Positions 32,840 through 34,091 of a stretch of DNA of 34,091 nt are shown here, in pieces. The notes under the pieces were generated by a model that saw only the letters and a program-made list of their open reading frames with translations, searched no databases and was not told the origin of the DNA. Position numbers and translations under genes: made by a program. Positions within the stretch are counted from its first letter, which is position 1; the number at the start of each line of letters is the position of its first letter. Source of the stretch: Gemmatimonadota bacterium (GTDB lineage: Bacteria > Gemmatimonadota > Gemmatimonadetes > Gemmatimonadales > GWC2-71-9); NCBI GenBank assembly GCA_029262155.1, contig JAJCZW010000153.1:1-34091 (forward strand). The letters run 5' to 3'.

Positions 32840-34078
32840 TTAGCTCACCTGTTCGAGGAGGGACGTGACCGGGAGACGACGACGTGCCGGCGGTGCAGAA
32901 CGGACAAGAGCCCGTGAGAGCAGCCGGACCCGTGCCAAACCACCAAAGTCAAGAATCGTGCGGGCATCGAGGGGCGGAGCGGTGTCTTGGGAGAGCCAGC
33001 TCGATATCGCGTCTGACGTGAGATCATTGGGGTGGAGACAGTCCAGCACGCCGAGTCGGGCGAGGCGTTCGGCGCGAATCAGTTGCTCGGTGCGGGGGTG
33101 GACCCGAGGCACGATCAACGCGCGACGCTGGGCGGAGAGAATCTCGGTGACGGTGTTGTAGCCCCCCATCGCGACGACATGCTTGGCCCGACGGAGGAGC
33201 AACCATGGGTCGGCGACGAACCGAACCACTTCGAGTCGTTGCTTGGTTCGGGCGACATCTTCTAACGCTTCGAAATCAGCGGCCGGAAGGTGGGGTCCGG
33301 TCACGATTAACCCGGTGGTATCGTCGGGGTACTGGGCCTGACTGAAGGCCCGGGCAACGTCGTACCCATCTTGGCCGCCGCCAATCATGCAGAGGGCGAG
33401 AGGACCATCGGGGATGGTGTGATCGAGCCAACGAGTCGTGGCGTCGGGTTTCGATGCGAGGCGTACTGAGGGGTCGAGATATCCGGTGTGATGAACTTTG
33501 CTGGCGATCGACGCGTCGAAGCCATATTCCACGGCAGGGTCGCTCACCTTAAGGTCGCCGTAGACCCATATCGCATCGTAGCTCGACCTTATCAGGTTCC
33601 AATTGTCTTGCGCATCCCACTCGGCGCGCACTTTCTCAGGCGCGTCGAGGATGTCGCGAAGCCCGAGAACCCATTTGGTCCGACGCCGTTGCCGCATCGA
33701 CGCGATCGCGGGCCGAAGTTCGCCGGCCATCCCGCCAGGTACCTTGTCGACAACGACGAGGTCGGGGTTGAATGCCTCGAGGGCGGTGGAGAGAATCCGC
33801 TGGCGAATGGCGATCAGCGAATCGTAGGTTACGGCGAGGCTCCGCGACTGATAGGTGCCGTCCGGGTCTTTCCGCACCGCCGGAAGAGCCAGACACTCCG
33901 TCCCCTCCGGCGCCCGCCAAGCACACCCCTCCGTCGCGCCCATAATAAGGAGGACTGCGGCCCGACGTTGTCCGCCCGAGAGTGCCTGGGCGAGGAGGAG
34001 GTTCCTCCGCATATGCCCGAGTCCCATGGCGTCGTGGGAGTAGAGAACGATCCGTGGAATCCGGGGGGGGGGGGACAT
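32840..34078 (-). CDS. MurG-like glycosyltransferase (COG4671 type)
   Basis: A 412-residue GT-B protein related to family 28. The N-terminal domain starts RIVLYSHDAMGLGHMRRNLLLAQAL, a glycine loop and helix typical of the MurG/COG4671 group. The C-terminal donor domain has ALCMIGGGQDGYDVA, AKHVVAMGGYNTVTEILSAQRRALIVPR and EQLIRAERLARLG. The acceptor is unknown; it is probably a lipid-linked sugar made for the cluster. ATG 34078 has AAGG about 7 bases upstream, so the start lies inside the window. Codons 2-6 contain an unbroken run of twelve C (positions 34063-34074), which could shift the frame if its length changed. Confidence 0.88.
   Translation of the reverse strand: MSPPPRIPRIVLYSHDAMGLGHMRRNLLLAQALSGGQRRAAVLLIMGATEGCAWRAPEGTECLALPAVRKDPDGTYQSRSLAVTYDSLIAIRQRILSTALEAFNPDLVVVDKVPGGMAGELRPAIASMRQRRRTKWVLGLRDILDAPEKVRAEWDAQDNWNLIRSSYDAIWVYGDLKVSDPAVEYGFDASIASKVHHTGYLDPSVRLASKPDATTRWLDHTIPDGPLALCMIGGGQDGYDVARAFSQAQYPDDTTGLIVTGPHLPAADFEALEDVARTKQRLEVVRFVADPWLLLRRAKHVVAMGGYNTVTEILSAQRRALIVPRVHPRTEQLIRAERLARLGVLDCLHPNDLTSDAISSWLSQDTAPPLDARTILDFGGLARVRLLSRALVRSAPPARRRLPVTSLLEQVS
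34063..34074 (-). repeat. Homopolymeric 12-C tract inside the start of the glycosyltransferase gene
   Basis: Twelve consecutive G on the plus strand (C on the coding strand) fall in codons 2-6, coding Ser-Pro-Pro-Pro-Arg. Each gain or loss of one base would shift the frame and switch the gene off. The tract may be a contingency (phase-variation) site, or a sequencing or assembly error. Confidence 0.8.
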
Positions 34079-34091
34079 ATGGTGCCTTTCC

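Overview
The window looks like chromosomal DNA of a high-GC Gram-negative (diderm) bacterium. Lipoproteins, a predicted outer-membrane beta-barrel, SIMPL and DUF2911 proteins, a Sel1-repeat Ser/Thr kinase and a sigma-54-type activator occur together. That mix fits Gemmatimonadota-like bacteria, but no rRNA or marker gene is present, so the phylum is an inference. No tRNA, rRNA, CRISPR array, IS element or phage gene was seen.

Layout. Positions 1-1612 hold the start of a lipoprotein gene (minus, cut by the window edge), a DUF411 metal-binding-type protein (plus) and a DUF2911 protein (minus). From 1874 to 17684 everything runs on the plus strand: a biotin operon bioF-bioA-bioD-bioB with stop/start overlaps at each junction; a membrane fatty-acid desaturase; a three-gene unit of EF-G paralogue, AhpD-family protein and nitrilase; a Ser/Thr kinase with zinc ribbon and Sel1 repeats; an OmpR-type two-component pair; an NTF2-like secreted protein; and a carboxypeptidase-regulatory-like surface protein. 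At about 17.7 kb the direction flips, and everything to the right end is on the minus strand.

The minus-strand half, read right to left, starts with a surface-glycan-type cluster: a MurG-like glycosyltransferase, two GT4 glycosyltransferases, an ABC half-transporter, two phosphotransferase-fold proteins and a beta-barrel, almost all overlapping or touching. A sigma-54-type activator coupled to a lipoprotein follows, then a TPR protein, an FHA-membrane-trypsin protease, an M20 peptidase, a SIMPL protein and a small membrane protein.

Most interesting signal: the AhpD-family gene at 9474-10007 has an in-frame TGA at 9690-9692, exactly where the family has the second cysteine of its CxxC active site. 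The frame continues intact for 104 more codons, its final stop overlaps the nitrilase start (GTGA), and a two-part stem-loop with a G-rich apical loop begins one base after the TGA. This is best read as a selenoprotein (CRYU motif) with a bacterial SECIS element, which a standard gene caller would break into two pieces. Second in interest are a 12-C tract just inside the MurG-like glycosyltransferase gene, a candidate phase-variation switch, and the whole glycan cluster with its unusual pair of phosphotransferase-fold proteins.
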